Shown: positions 53,692 to 62,777, counted from the first letter of the stretch. The stretch is 64,000 nt of DNA from Cytophagales bacterium (GCA_022360015.1 JAKSDQ010000071.1:186001-250000), one strand, 5' to 3'. Notes: a model not told the origin generated them from the sequence alone. A program made the numbers and translations.

Positions 53692-54096
53692 ATGAATATC
53701 AACCTCAGAGAAGATAAAACCCTTAACCAGGACCAGGTAATTAATTTATACAAAGCCAACAGATGGTCTGCAGGAGAAAAACCAAAAGAACTGATAGCGG
53801 CACTGGCCAACTCAGATGCGGTGATTACCGCATGGCATGATGATAGGCTGGTAGGCCTGGGAAATGCCATTTCGGATGGTTACCTGGTGGTTTATTATCC
53901 GCACTTGCTGGTACACCCGGAGTATCAGGGTGCCGGTGTCGGGCAAATGATTATGCAAAAATTTCAGGAAAAGTATGGCGGTTTTCATCAACAGATTCTG
54001 GTTGCCAATAACCATGCAGTCAAATTTTATCGGAAATGTGGCTTCAAAAGGGCTTATAAAACTACGCCTATGTGGATATGTAAGGGTTATTCATAA
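53692..54096 (+). CDS. GNAT acetyltransferase (YiiD/aspartate-type small GNAT)
   Basis: 134 residues from ATG 53692 (a TTG at 53686 is also in frame). VINLYKANRWSAGEKPKELIAALANSD, LLVHPEYQGAGVGQMIMQKF (motif A with the YQGAGVG loop, about 78-97) and FYRKCGFKRAYKTTPMW are typical of the small GNATs annotated as YitI/AttT-like. Substrate unknown. Single gene. Confidence 0.88.
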   Translation: MNINLREDKTLNQDQVINLYKANRWSAGEKPKELIAALANSDAVITAWHDDRLVGLGNAISDGYLVVYYPHLLVHPEYQGAGVGQMIMQKFQEKYGGFHQQILVANNHAVKFYRKCGFKRAYKTTPMWICKGYS

Positions 54097-54165
54097 TAAA
54101 GCCCTGACCTGCAAGTGTATTGTCGTCAGGACAGGTCGAAAAACAGACAATAACTTCGTTGCGCG

Positions 54166-54237
54166 TTACCTTAGTTTTACGCCCGTACACCCAATGAGGA
54201 GGATTACAGCCATTAAAATAACTTTAAATTTCTTCAT
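54166..54237 (-). CDS. Possible micro-lipoprotein or truncated lipoprotein gene
   Basis: 23 codons on the minus strand: MKKFKVILMAVILLIGC then TGVKLR and TAA. It is an ideal lipoprotein signal peptide (Lys-rich start, hydrophobic core, lipobox LIGC) followed by only six residues. Either the surviving start of a deleted lipoprotein gene or a free micro-lipoprotein. No continuation was found in other frames. Confidence 0.35.
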   Translation of the reverse strand: MKKFKVILMAVILLIGCTGVKLR

Positions 54238-54330
54238 TATCTAAAAAGGTTTTATTTTAAGGATGCTTAGTTCGCCAGGATTCCATAAATTGAGCGTAAT
54301 TTTTTTCTCATCCAGACAGCTTGTTAATTA

Positions 54331-54918
54331 ATGTTTTTTAAAAGAGCAAAAAAAGACCATTCCGGGGATCATCTAAGTGATGAAGCGCTGGTTAAAAGCT
54401 ATCGGCAGCAAGGTGATATGACCAAGTTGGGTGAATTATATCAACGTTATACCGGCCTTGTTTTTGGTGTTTGTATGAAGTACCTGAAAAACGAAGATGA
54501 CAGCAAAGATGCGGTAATGCAAATTTTCGAAAAGCTGGTGGTCAGTTTAAAAAAGCATGAAGTTAATAATTTCAGGAGCTGGCTGCACGTGCTTACTAAA
54601 AATCACTGCCTCATGCAGCTAAGAGCGCAAAAAAATACACATCGTAAAGATATTCAGGAAATTAACCTGGAAAAAAATATGGAATTTGTCTATAATCTGC
54701 ATCCTGAAAATGAAAACAATTTAGAAGAAGATTTGGAAAACTTAAAGATGGCTGTTACAGCACTGCCTCATGGGCAAAAGGAGTGTATTGAGTTGTTTTA
54801 TTTGCACGAAAAGTGTTACAAGGAAATAGTAGATATCACAGGATTTGAACTTAAGAAAGTAAAAAGTTATATTCAAAATGGTCGGCGTAACCTGAAAATA
54901 TACATGGAAAAGTTATGA
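54331..54918 (+). CDS. ECF-type sigma factor
   Basis: 195 residues. Region 2 LGELYQRYTGLVFGVCMKYLKNEDDSKDAVMQIFEKLV and region 4 LPHGQKECIELFYLHEKCYKEIVDITGFELKKVKSYIQNGRRNLKIYM. Differs from the SusCD-linked sigma factors by its region 4 (YKEIVDITGFELKKVKSYIQNG), which is the group found upstream of TonB/carboxypeptidase-regulatory membrane proteins. Stop overlaps the next start in ATGA, so the two are coupled. Confidence 0.93.
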   Translation: MFFKRAKKDHSGDHLSDEALVKSYRQQGDMTKLGELYQRYTGLVFGVCMKYLKNEDDSKDAVMQIFEKLVVSLKKHEVNNFRSWLHVLTKNHCLMQLRAQKNTHRKDIQEINLEKNMEFVYNLHPENENNLEEDLENLKMAVTALPHGQKECIELFYLHEKCYKEIVDITGFELKKVKSYIQNGRRNLKIYMEKL

Positions 54919-56384
54919 AAGACCCTTCATTAAATAGTGATAAGCATGAGATCAAAAAACTTACCGCCGATATTTTGAGAAAATATCATCAAGGGAAGTT
55001 GGAAAGCAGGGAGATGCATCTGGTAGAAAAGATGCTACTTGATGATCCTTTGGCTGTTGAGGCGCTCGAAGGTATCGAAACAATGGATAATCCTGCCAGT
55101 TCTGAATCCATAGAATCAGATTTGAACCTTCAGATAAGCCGCCGGACAGAAAAAGCAAAAACCAAGGTTGTACCTATTTACCAAAAGCCATGGAATATTG
55201 CTGCTGCATTAGTATTGTTGCTGGTAGCTTCTTGGCTGTTGTTTGACATTCCGGGCTTATTTAATTCCTCATCACCGGAATTCCAGGGGCCGATTGCCCT
55301 TGAAAAATCTACAGTGCCGAACGGATCAGAAGAAGACCGTGAGCAAAAAATCGAAGAAGAGGAAGGAAAACCAACTCCGCTAATAACAGGTGATACGATG
55401 CTGATTGCAGAAGAATTAGAATCTGAACAATTATCTGAAGATAAAGTTACGCAAGACGTTAAGAATCAATCTTTGAAAGATGAGCAGACTTTGTCCAAAA
55501 TTACCAGTCCGCCCGTTAAGGAAAATGATCGCACTGCGTTAAAAGAAGATGAAGCGGTTACCATAGATCAGGATGTTGATCTGGCCCTCGGTGCTGATCA
55601 TGCTGAAGATACCGGGGAGATTGCCAAACCTGAGATAACGGCACAGGAAAAAATAAGAAAAAAAGAGGCACAGGCACCTGTGACCAATGAGCATAGGGCA
55701 AGGGATTTTTCAAGATCAACCGAAAAAGCTGCTAAGCTGTCAATCGATCAAACCGCATCGCGGTTGAATAACCCTCCTGACTTTCAAAAAACGATATCCG
55801 GCCAGGTCATTTCCGCCGAAGATGGGCAGGGTCTGCCAGGTGTCACATTATCAGTTAAAGGAAGCAACACGGGTGTGCTCACAGACATCAACGGCAACTA
55901 CCGACTACAGGTAAATGAATCAGACTCTATCCTTGTCTACAGCTTCATAGGCTATGAAACAGAAGAAATTATTGTAAAAGAACAGGAAAGCGTCGATATA
56001 GCACTTGAGCCAGACCGAATGGCGCTGGAGGAGGTGGTAGTAGTAGCTTACGGTGATGAAGGCGAAAGCGAAGCGTTTATTCCGGTTATCGGTGCACAGC
56101 CCGAGGTAGGTAGTTCAAGCTACAAACGTTATTTAAAAGACAGCCTGCGTTATCCGGCAGAAGCACTTGAAAATAAAATCGAGGGTAAGGTAAAAGTTAC
56201 TTTCTTTGTACAGCCCAATGGAGCGTTATCAGATTTTAAAGTAAAAAGAAGCCTGGGTTACGGTTGTGATGAGGAGGTAATCCGTCTCATCAAAGAAGGT
56301 TCGGATTGGCAACCCGCCAAGAAAGGAGAGACCCCGATAAAGCAAAAGGTGAGGGTAAAGGTGAAGTTTAAGCTTGAAAAATAA
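54915..56384 (+). CDS. Sigma-linked membrane protein with CarboxypepD_reg and TonB C-terminal domains
   Basis: 489 residues. Cytoplasmic 1-92 (anti-sigma candidate, HQGKLESREMHLVEKMLLDD), one membrane helix (about 94-110), a Glu/Lys/Pro-rich periplasmic linker (115-290), a carboxypeptidase-regulatory-like domain (292-368, GQVISAEDGQGLPGVTLSVKG), a SusC-like box EEVVVVAYG (372-380), and a TonB C-terminal domain (400-489, YPAEALENKIEGKVKVTF; GCDEEVIRLIKEGSDWQPA). Likely both anti-sigma factor and envelope energy/signal transducer. Coupled to the sigma factor by a four-base overlap. Confidence 0.88.
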   Translation: MKDPSLNSDKHEIKKLTADILRKYHQGKLESREMHLVEKMLLDDPLAVEALEGIETMDNPASSESIESDLNLQISRRTEKAKTKVVPIYQKPWNIAAALVLLLVASWLLFDIPGLFNSSSPEFQGPIALEKSTVPNGSEEDREQKIEEEEGKPTPLITGDTMLIAEELESEQLSEDKVTQDVKNQSLKDEQTLSKITSPPVKENDRTALKEDEAVTIDQDVDLALGADHAEDTGEIAKPEITAQEKIRKKEAQAPVTNEHRARDFSRSTEKAAKLSIDQTASRLNNPPDFQKTISGQVISAEDGQGLPGVTLSVKGSNTGVLTDINGNYRLQVNESDSILVYSFIGYETEEIIVKEQESVDIALEPDRMALEEVVVVAYGDEGESEAFIPVIGAQPEVGSSSYKRYLKDSLRYPAEALENKIEGKVKVTFFVQPNGALSDFKVKRSLGYGCDEEVIRLIKEGSDWQPAKKGETPIKQKVRVKVKFKLEK

Positions 56385-56489
56385 GAATTTGAGTGTGGGA
56401 ATTTTGGGGTTCTGAAGGGGTACGGCATTGGTAGCAATACGTTTTCGTTGAGATCAATGACACTTAACAGACAGCCAAAATATATGACT

Positions 56490-57188
56490 TCAATTAAAAT
56501 ACAAAATTTCGCGGTGGCGGATTTCGGTTAGTTTGCCGTTGTGGTAACTGATTTGGTCTACCCAGTTGCTGTCGGGTTTGGGGCGGTATTCGTATTGTAT
56601 TTCAAATGTAGGGTTGCCTTCCAGGTCAACGATTTCTTCGGTAGTAACCACACCAAACTCATTATAGGCATAGCGGTAATACTCATAAATCTCTCCATCA
56701 GCGTTGAGGTTACCGGTTTCAAACGCGTTCCCCGCTTCATCATAGCGGTACCTGTAGCCGTAAAGCATCTCTCCGGTTTTCCTATCGATAGCGCGGTTAA
56801 TTTGTATTCTTCCCAAAGAATCCAGCTCATAAATATAGGCTGTAACGATACTGTCATTTTCATAATAGTCCGCACCTATCTTTTGGCCGGCAAGATCGTA
56901 TCTGTAAACCTCATAACCGTACAGTGAATCCAAATCCGATTTATAAAACCTAAGAACCACCTCCCTGCCCATCTCATCATATTCAAGTCCCTGGTTGCAG
57001 GAAAAACACTCTTTTACGCTATCTTTTTGTGGTTCTCCTCCCACCATCTTAAAAGTATAATTACGGGTAATTATCTCCCTGATTGTCAGTGGCGCCTGCA
57101 GTTCTTCATCATGGCCTTCATCCCTTCGTTGATCGCAGGATGTGATCAACGAAAGCAAAAGGCTTACTACCAAAAGTGCATTTTTCAT
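56490..57188 (-). CDS. Lipoprotein with YD-like repeats
   Basis: 232 residues, signal peptide with lipobox LITSC (lipid Cys18). The mature part has repeated Y-x-Y-D-x-x-G motifs (YRYDLAGQKIGADYYEND; YIYELDSLGRIQINRA; YRYDEAGNAFETGN; YAYNEFGVVTTEE), which resemble RHS/YD or MORN-like beta-repeat surface proteins. CFSCN supplies two cysteines. Function unknown. Convergent with the sigma/TonB pair. Confidence 0.85.
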   Translation of the reverse strand: MKNALLVVSLLLSLITSCDQRRDEGHDEELQAPLTIREIITRNYTFKMVGGEPQKDSVKECFSCNQGLEYDEMGREVVLRFYKSDLDSLYGYEVYRYDLAGQKIGADYYENDSIVTAYIYELDSLGRIQINRAIDRKTGEMLYGYRYRYDEAGNAFETGNLNADGEIYEYYRYAYNEFGVVTTEEIVDLEGNPTFEIQYEYRPKPDSNWVDQISYHNGKLTEIRHREILYFN

Positions 57189-57497
57189 TCTGGTTGTTTT
57201 ATTTTAAGCGTAAAAATAATACTATTCACTGAATAGTAAGCTACTTCCATCAATCAGCGAAGTTACCGGAAAAGTGTCATATCAACAAATTCAGTAAATC
57301 CGGGCTGTTGTCGATATAGTCATCATAAAAATCTCTCCGATGCATTTTTGCAGCACTTCTTCATCGATGTCCACTTCCTACCGGCAGTAAATCTACCGGT
57401 TCAAATTCGATGGTTCAAAATTAAATTTACTGAATGATATATTTCTCCTGGAAAATATTATCAATATCCTTGGCAAGAATCCAGCATCAGGATGGGC
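57189..57497. other. Intergenic region with decayed coding traces
   Basis: About 300 bases. On the minus strand EVDIDEEVLQKCIGEIFMM reads near 57370-57315 in an otherwise broken context, suggesting an eroded gene. An inverted word TACCGG / CCGGTA occurs at 57379-57402. Nothing certain. Confidence 0.3.
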
Positions 57498-57698
57498 TCA
57501 TGGGGATTGCCGATCCATTCCCCAGACATTCTCAAATATCAATACCGGCTCCCCTGGCTTTCTATTGTTTAAACCGCTGGTGTAAACATGTATGTTAAAG
57601 CTGTTTACCCGGATCAAATGATTCCGGGCAAAGGCCCCAGGTGACAAAACAGTGATCGAAGTGGTAAAAATCAAGGCACATCTAACCTTTGCTTCCAC
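57498..57698 (-). pseudogene. Alpha/beta hydrolase N-terminal remnant
   Basis: 66 codons: a signal-peptide-like start (MEAKVRCALIFTTSITVLSPGAFA), then NSFNIHVYTSGLNNRKPGEPVLIFENVWGM, which matches the first strands of secreted alpha/beta hydrolases (xxxIHVYTSGxxxxxxGEPVIVFE). The chain stops just after the strand that precedes the oxyanion glycine; nucleophile, Asp and His parts are absent downstream. A truncated, inactive remnant. Confidence 0.55.
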
Positions 57699-57728
57699 AG
57701 GGCCTTCTGAATTATTGAGGAAAGTGAA

Positions 57729-59015
57729 TTATTCTCCATCCAGCTTAAATGTGATCGGAATAGTCATTCTTACCGCTACATTTTTTCCCGCCTTTTTACC
57801 GGGGGTGAATTGCGCTAATCGGCTTATTACATATTTGACTTCCGTAATAATAGGTTCCATATTCCCGGTAGGATTATCAGCACTGGTAGCATTTTCCCCT
57901 AGATAACCAACCACAACAATTTCTTGCAGCAGTTTTTGCAAGTCGTTACTTTCCCCTGCCTCTATATTGGTTACCTTGCCGGTTTTGTCTACTAAAAAAC
58001 TCACAAAAACCTTACCTTCTGCCCGATCCAACCTGGCTGATTTGGGATATTTGATATTTCTTTGTATAAAATGATACATGGCCTGCTCCCCTCCGGGATA
58101 CTTGGGCATTTCATCGATTTGATGATCCGCATCTGGGTTTTCTTGGGCGAAAACAGGGCGGTCCGGAAACAATCCCACACTCAGTAGGACAAACAAAGGC
58201 ACAGCAAAAAGATATTTAAGGCTTGCCCGCAGCTCTGATTGTTGCTTATTCATCATTTTCATCCGTGTTTTGAGAAGTGAATTATTAAAATAGCTCATTA
58301 ATTCATTTGCTTTAATTCCGACGCTTTTTTCGAAGAGCAGGCTTTGATATGCCAACTTATCCTCACCTTGTCTCAGCATATTCCTATCGGCCGCATACTC
58401 GTGCTGCGCCTGTAAAGCATTTTTGTATAGCCAGACAAATGGATTGAACCATTGAACAACAGCAAGTAATTCCACCAATATGATATCCAGCGAGTGAAAT
58501 TGCGAGTGGTGATAACTTTCATGGGAAATGATGGTGTCGAGGTGTCTACTCTTCAGATCCTCCTGAGAAAGAAAAAGGATGCCAAAAAAAGAAGCCGGGG
58601 ATTTGATAGTTTTAGTGATAACCACGGTGAATCCATTACACAAAGTCTTTGGGGATTTGAAGTACTGAATGGCAAAACGCATGAGTTGCCAAAGAAACCT
58701 GCCCAGAAAAAATCCGGCACCGGCAAAATACATCATTTGTACGATATCAACAGTGCCAAAGGCTGAGTGATCTGTCTCGGGCGGATTTGCTGCAATCGTC
58801 AGGGGCGCCAGTAAGGCGGTTGTCAAGTATCCTTTAACCTCCACCCCAAATGACCAATTAAGCCAGGGAAAAACAAATGAGAGCAGCATAGAGGCCAGCA
58901 AGTAAAATCTGTTTAATGAAAAAAATGTTTCCTGCCTCAGAAAGCCCCAGTAAAATGTATATAAAACTGCCAATCCTATAGCAGATTTTAGCAAATAAAG
59001 ACTAAACTCATTCAT
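57729..59015 (-). CDS. BlaR1-type M56 peptidase fused to a TonB C-terminal domain
   Basis: 428 residues. Four N-terminal membrane helices with zinc-peptidase motif HESYHH (His165, Glu166, His169) and third ligand Glu206 in HEYAAD; another membrane helix (about 266-283, LFAVPLFVLLSVGLF); then a TonB C-terminal domain (about 300-428, PKYPGGEQAMYHFIQRNIKYPKSARLDRAEGKV). No penicillin-binding sensor domain. Predicted to sense an envelope cue and cleave or release the BlaI repressor. Starts eight bases inside the blaI-like gene. Confidence 0.92.
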   Translation of the reverse strand: MNEFSLYLLKSAIGLAVLYTFYWGFLRQETFFSLNRFYLLASMLLSFVFPWLNWSFGVEVKGYLTTALLAPLTIAANPPETDHSAFGTVDIVQMMYFAGAGFFLGRFLWQLMRFAIQYFKSPKTLCNGFTVVITKTIKSPASFFGILFLSQEDLKSRHLDTIISHESYHHSQFHSLDIILVELLAVVQWFNPFVWLYKNALQAQHEYAADRNMLRQGEDKLAYQSLLFEKSVGIKANELMSYFNNSLLKTRMKMMNKQQSELRASLKYLFAVPLFVLLSVGLFPDRPVFAQENPDADHQIDEMPKYPGGEQAMYHFIQRNIKYPKSARLDRAEGKVFVSFLVDKTGKVTNIEAGESNDLQKLLQEIVVVGYLGENATSADNPTGNMEPIITEVKYVISRLAQFTPGKKAGKNVAVRMTIPITFKLDGE

Positions 59016-59394
59016 GACGTTTGTTTTTTCTTTCTTTCATTTGATTTTGTAGCATGGTGATGATTTCCTCAATTTCCTGAATACTCAGGTCTTCACTTTT
59101 TGAAAGAAAAGAAACCATTTTTGTGTATGAATTGGAGAAATACTTTTCCAGCAACCCGTTAAGGTGATCCTTGGTGTATTGTTCTTTGCTCACCCGTGGA
59201 AAATATTCATGAATTTTTCCATAGGTACGGTGGCTTATGAACCCTTTCCTCTCCAGTATTTTGATAAAAGTGGAAACCGTGCTGTTGGCAGGTTTGGGGT
59301 CCGGCATTTCTTTCATGATGTCGGCCAAAAAGCCTTTTTGAATTTTCCACAGAATTTGCATCACTGCTTCTTCTGCCTTGGTTAACTGTTTCAA
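59008..59394 (-). CDS. BlaI/MecI-type repressor
   Basis: 128 residues. Winged helix: LTKAEEAVMQILWKIQKGFLADIM, NSTVSTFIKILERKGFISHRTYGKIHEYFPRVSKEQY; C-terminal dimerisation helices. Binds the operator of its own operon; inactivated by the partner M56 protease. Overlaps the BlaR1-like gene by eight bases, and a palindrome sits in its promoter. Confidence 0.95.
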   Translation of the reverse strand: MKQLTKAEEAVMQILWKIQKGFLADIMKEMPDPKPANSTVSTFIKILERKGFISHRTYGKIHEYFPRVSKEQYTKDHLNGLLEKYFSNSYTKMVSFLSKSEDLSIQEIEEIITMLQNQMKERKNKRHE

Positions 59395-59416
59395 GTGTTT
59401 ATCTTTTTGTTTTGAG

Positions 59417-59447
59417 CAAAGATATAACTAAATATTTAGATAAACAA
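59417..59447 (-). promoter_or_regulatory. BlaI-type promoter with embedded operator
   Basis: On the minus strand GTTG (-33 region, complement of CAA at 59445-59447) and TATCTTTG (complement of 59417-59424) are 20 bases apart, and the 12-bp perfect palindrome CTAAATATTTAG (59428-59439) lies between them. A repressor bound there would block polymerase directly. The repressor gene starts 23 bases downstream. Confidence 0.7.
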
Positions 59448-59682
59448 CTAATTTTTTAGATTTATGTTTAATTTTTTAGGCTTATGTGTTGAAGGTGAAA
59501 GGGCAGATGAGTCAGGTGAAGGTGATGCATTGGATATGTGAGGATGTTAGTTTTGGTTATTTTGCTGGTTTTGGAAGAAGATTTGGGACGATCGAGACGG
59601 TTTTCATGGGGCGTGAGATCTCTTTTTGAAAATTTTTTGTGGTCATGAAATATTTGTTTTACATTTACGTATATAATAGCAA

Positions 59683-60015
59683 ATGATTATGAAAGGCACT
59701 TATCTGGGAGAATTTGAAGAACTGGTGCTATTGATCACCGGGATACTGTATGACAATGCATACGGAGTAACTGTGGCTAAGGCCATAGGAAACCAAACCG
59801 GACGATCAGTTTCACTTTCGGCGGTGCACACCGCTTTGTACCGGCTGGAAGAGAAAGGATTTGTAAAGTCTATGTTAGGAGGTGCAACGCAGGCAAGGGG
59901 CGGGAGACGTAAACGTATCTATGTCATAACAACAGCCGGAAAATTAGCTTTGGATGAAGTAAGGTTGATGCGTAACCGCCTGTGGGGAATGATCCCGCAG
60001 AAACCGGCTACATAA
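59683..60015 (+). CDS. PadR-family transcriptional regulator
   Basis: 110 residues. YLGEFEELVLLITGILYDNAYGVTVAKAI, VSLSAVHTALYRLEEKGFVKSML and RRKRIYVITTAGKLALDEV form the PadR winged helix. This short form is the one that precedes permease-prefix ABC permeases in Bacteroidota. ATG at 59683 with a TTTGTTTTAC...TATATAAT region upstream. It lies 33 bases before the permease gene and probably controls it. Confidence 0.93.
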   Translation: MIMKGTYLGEFEELVLLITGILYDNAYGVTVAKAIGNQTGRSVSLSAVHTALYRLEEKGFVKSMLGGATQARGGRRKRIYVITTAGKLALDEVRLMRNRLWGMIPQKPAT

Positions 60016-60048
60016 AATTTCGATATTGCAGAACAAAGATAATTGAAG

Positions 60049-62700
60049 ATGACTTCCAAGCATAAACATCAACCTCCCCATTGGGCTAACAGGTTTTTAC
60101 GATGGTATTGCCCCAATGTACTCCTGGAAGAAATAGAAGGAGACCTGATTGAAAGCTTTTACCGCCAGCTCAAAGAAAAAGGAATAAGCGCTGCAAAAAT
60201 ACACTACATCCTGGAAGTAATCCGCTTTTGTAATCCAGTGACCTTTAGAAAAGCCAAAAAACTGAATTTTTATCCTCATTTCACCATAAATACCACTGCC
60301 ATGTTACAAAGCTTCTTTATTTCAAGCATCCGGAATTTAAAAAAGAATAAGACATATACCGTCATAAATGTATCAGGATTGTCTCTGGGCATTGCCAGTT
60401 GTATAGTAATTTTTGTGATTGCCAGATATGAAACCTCTTTTGACGACTATCACAGTAAAGCTGATCGCATATACAGGGTAAACCTCAATCAAAAACATCC
60501 CGATGGGCGGCATTTCAATGGCTTTAATTTTTCTCCTTTAGCCGCCGCAATCCGTGAGGAAGTGACGGGGCTGGAGGCTGTCACCGGCGTGCACTGCCTG
60601 TGGAGGTACCAGATCAACAAAGAAAATGATGTTTACGAGGATAAATATGCCTTCTTTGCCGATCAGGAATACTTTGATGTCTTTGATGTTAAATGGATTG
60701 CTGGTAACCAGGCGCAGGCATTAACCGCACCTAATACGGTGGTGGTCACAGATGTATTTGCTAAGAAATTTCTTGGTGGCATGGACAAAGCCCTGGGGAA
60801 TACATTCCTGCTGGAAAACAAGGTAACCCTCACCGTAACGGGCATTGTAGCAGCACCCCCGACAAATACGGATCATCCCTACAGCATCCTGATCTCCTTC
60901 CCGACACTTGCTGATTTTTTACCGGAGAGTATTGATAACTGGAAAACGGTAACAGCAGGGGCTACCTACGTTGTATTTAATGAAGATACACAACCTGACC
61001 GGATATATGCTCAATTTGATAAAATAATTGCCAAATATTTGGAAAAGGATTTCGCCAGGGACACACAGTTCTTTTTAATGGCACTAAATGACAATCACGA
61101 CCGGAATGGCGAGTACAATAACTTTACCTATGATTTTCCGGTACCACTAATGATAATTCTGGCAATCGTTGCCAGCATGATTGCGCTCATCGCCTGTATT
61201 AACTTTGTTAATCTGGCCACGGCCCAGTCTTTAAACAGGGCCAAAGAAGTGGGGATTAGAAAAACGCTGGGTAGCAATCGCTTTCAATTGATTTTACAAC
61301 ATATGAGTGAGGCTTTCTTAATCACCCTGATGGCTGTGATAACCGGATTGGCCCTGGCAAAGGTGGGAATGTTAAAGCTAAATGCCCACTTTGACGGTGA
61401 TTTTCTACAGTTTAACTTTTTGCAAGAACCATCGATACTGTTGTTTATTGCTGGAATTCTGTTATTCATTACGCTCCTGGCCGGTTTTTATCCTGCCTTC
61501 ATTTTATCAGGCTACCGGCCTGTGTGGGCGTTAAAGTCACAAAAAAATTCTGGGAGATCAAAAGGTTTATCATTAAGAAGGGGGCTTGTATTGATGCAGT
61601 TTATCGGGGCTCAAATACTTATTCTGGTAACAATCATCATGATCAATCAAATTAATCATTTTAAAGAACGCCCGATGGGTTTTGACTCAGAAGCGATTGT
61701 GCTGCTGCCTTATTTAATGGCCAATGAGAAGGCAGAAAACAAAGACCTGCAAAATACCAAATTTGGTCATGAATTGCAGCGGGTGTCTGGGATCCTTAGT
61801 TATACATTTGCCTATGACACCCCTATCGGAGGTGACAGGGTTGAATTTTATGGTCAGGGTGGAGAAGATAATAAACATAGGGGGACGATAAACTATGGAG
61901 ATGCCTCATACCTTCAGACTTTCAACATGGAGTTAATGGCAGGCCGGAACTTTTCTCCTGATGAATTACAAATATCTCCGGAGGTGTTGGTTAACCAAAC
62001 CCTGGTAAAAACTTTAGGAATAGAAAGTCCGGAAGCGGCCATTGGTGCGATTTATATGGTAAATGGCCACGAACTGAGAATCCGGGGAGTTATCAAAGAT
62101 TTTTATACCCAACCGATGCGCAGCAAGATTGATCCGTTTACCTTGCAATATAAATCTGAAAAGTTCGCAGGCGCTGCCATAAGAATTGCCACTGATCATG
62201 TACCCGAAACCCTGGCAGGTATTGAAAAAGCCTGGAAATCAGTGTTTCCTGATTACCTTTGCAAGTATACATTCATGGATGAATTATTAAACCGAAGGTA
62301 TGGGTTTCTGAATACCATGTTTACCTTTCTTAGCATGGGCGCCCTGCTGGGCATATTTATTGGTTGTCTTGGTTTATATGGATTGGTTTCTTTCATGGCC
62401 ATACAACGCACCAAAGAAATCGGAATCCGGAAGGTTTTGGGTGCCAGCGTATCCGGTATTTTAAAGATTTTTACCAGAGAATCCCTAGTGTTGATATTAA
62501 TCTCCTTTGTGATTGCTGCGCCGATGGCGCACCTGGCAGGTATTGCATTGTTGATGGAATTGCCTGAAAGGGTGACACCTGGTGTTGGTATATTTGTATT
62601 AACCTTGGCAGCGACATTATGTATTGCCGGTGTTACGGTGGGTTATCGCTCTTTCAGAGCTGCATCTCAAAGTCCGGTGGATAGTCTGAGGAGTGAATAA
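60049..62700 (+). CDS. MacB/FtsX-type ABC permease with permease-prefix domain
   Basis: 883 residues from ATG 60049 (a TTG at 60043 is in frame). N-terminal prefix domain (about 8-85, PPHWANRFLRWYCPNVLLEEIEGDL), then first membrane helix NVSGLSLGIASCIVIFVIA, a large periplasmic MacB-like domain, FtsX block (SMIALIACINFVNLATAQSLNRAKEVGIRKTLGSNR), a second half with the same layout, and C-terminal AIQRTKEIGIRKVLGAS. Eight helices in all. No ATPase gene adjoins, so a shared ATPase elsewhere is inferred. Substrate unknown. Confidence 0.93.
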   Translation: MTSKHKHQPPHWANRFLRWYCPNVLLEEIEGDLIESFYRQLKEKGISAAKIHYILEVIRFCNPVTFRKAKKLNFYPHFTINTTAMLQSFFISSIRNLKKNKTYTVINVSGLSLGIASCIVIFVIARYETSFDDYHSKADRIYRVNLNQKHPDGRHFNGFNFSPLAAAIREEVTGLEAVTGVHCLWRYQINKENDVYEDKYAFFADQEYFDVFDVKWIAGNQAQALTAPNTVVVTDVFAKKFLGGMDKALGNTFLLENKVTLTVTGIVAAPPTNTDHPYSILISFPTLADFLPESIDNWKTVTAGATYVVFNEDTQPDRIYAQFDKIIAKYLEKDFARDTQFFLMALNDNHDRNGEYNNFTYDFPVPLMIILAIVASMIALIACINFVNLATAQSLNRAKEVGIRKTLGSNRFQLILQHMSEAFLITLMAVITGLALAKVGMLKLNAHFDGDFLQFNFLQEPSILLFIAGILLFITLLAGFYPAFILSGYRPVWALKSQKNSGRSKGLSLRRGLVLMQFIGAQILILVTIIMINQINHFKERPMGFDSEAIVLLPYLMANEKAENKDLQNTKFGHELQRVSGILSYTFAYDTPIGGDRVEFYGQGGEDNKHRGTINYGDASYLQTFNMELMAGRNFSPDELQISPEVLVNQTLVKTLGIESPEAAIGAIYMVNGHELRIRGVIKDFYTQPMRSKIDPFTLQYKSEKFAGAAIRIATDHVPETLAGIEKAWKSVFPDYLCKYTFMDELLNRRYGFLNTMFTFLSMGALLGIFIGCLGLYGLVSFMAIQRTKEIGIRKVLGASVSGILKIFTRESLVLILISFVIAAPMAHLAGIALLMELPERVTPGVGIFVLTLAATLCIAGVTVGYRSFRAASQSPVDSLRSE

Positions 62701-62777
62701 ACAATGGTAGGAGTCAGGGGGGGAATCTTTTTATCGAGGTGCCCCCACTTTACCGATCCAAAAAATAGTAATCCAAC

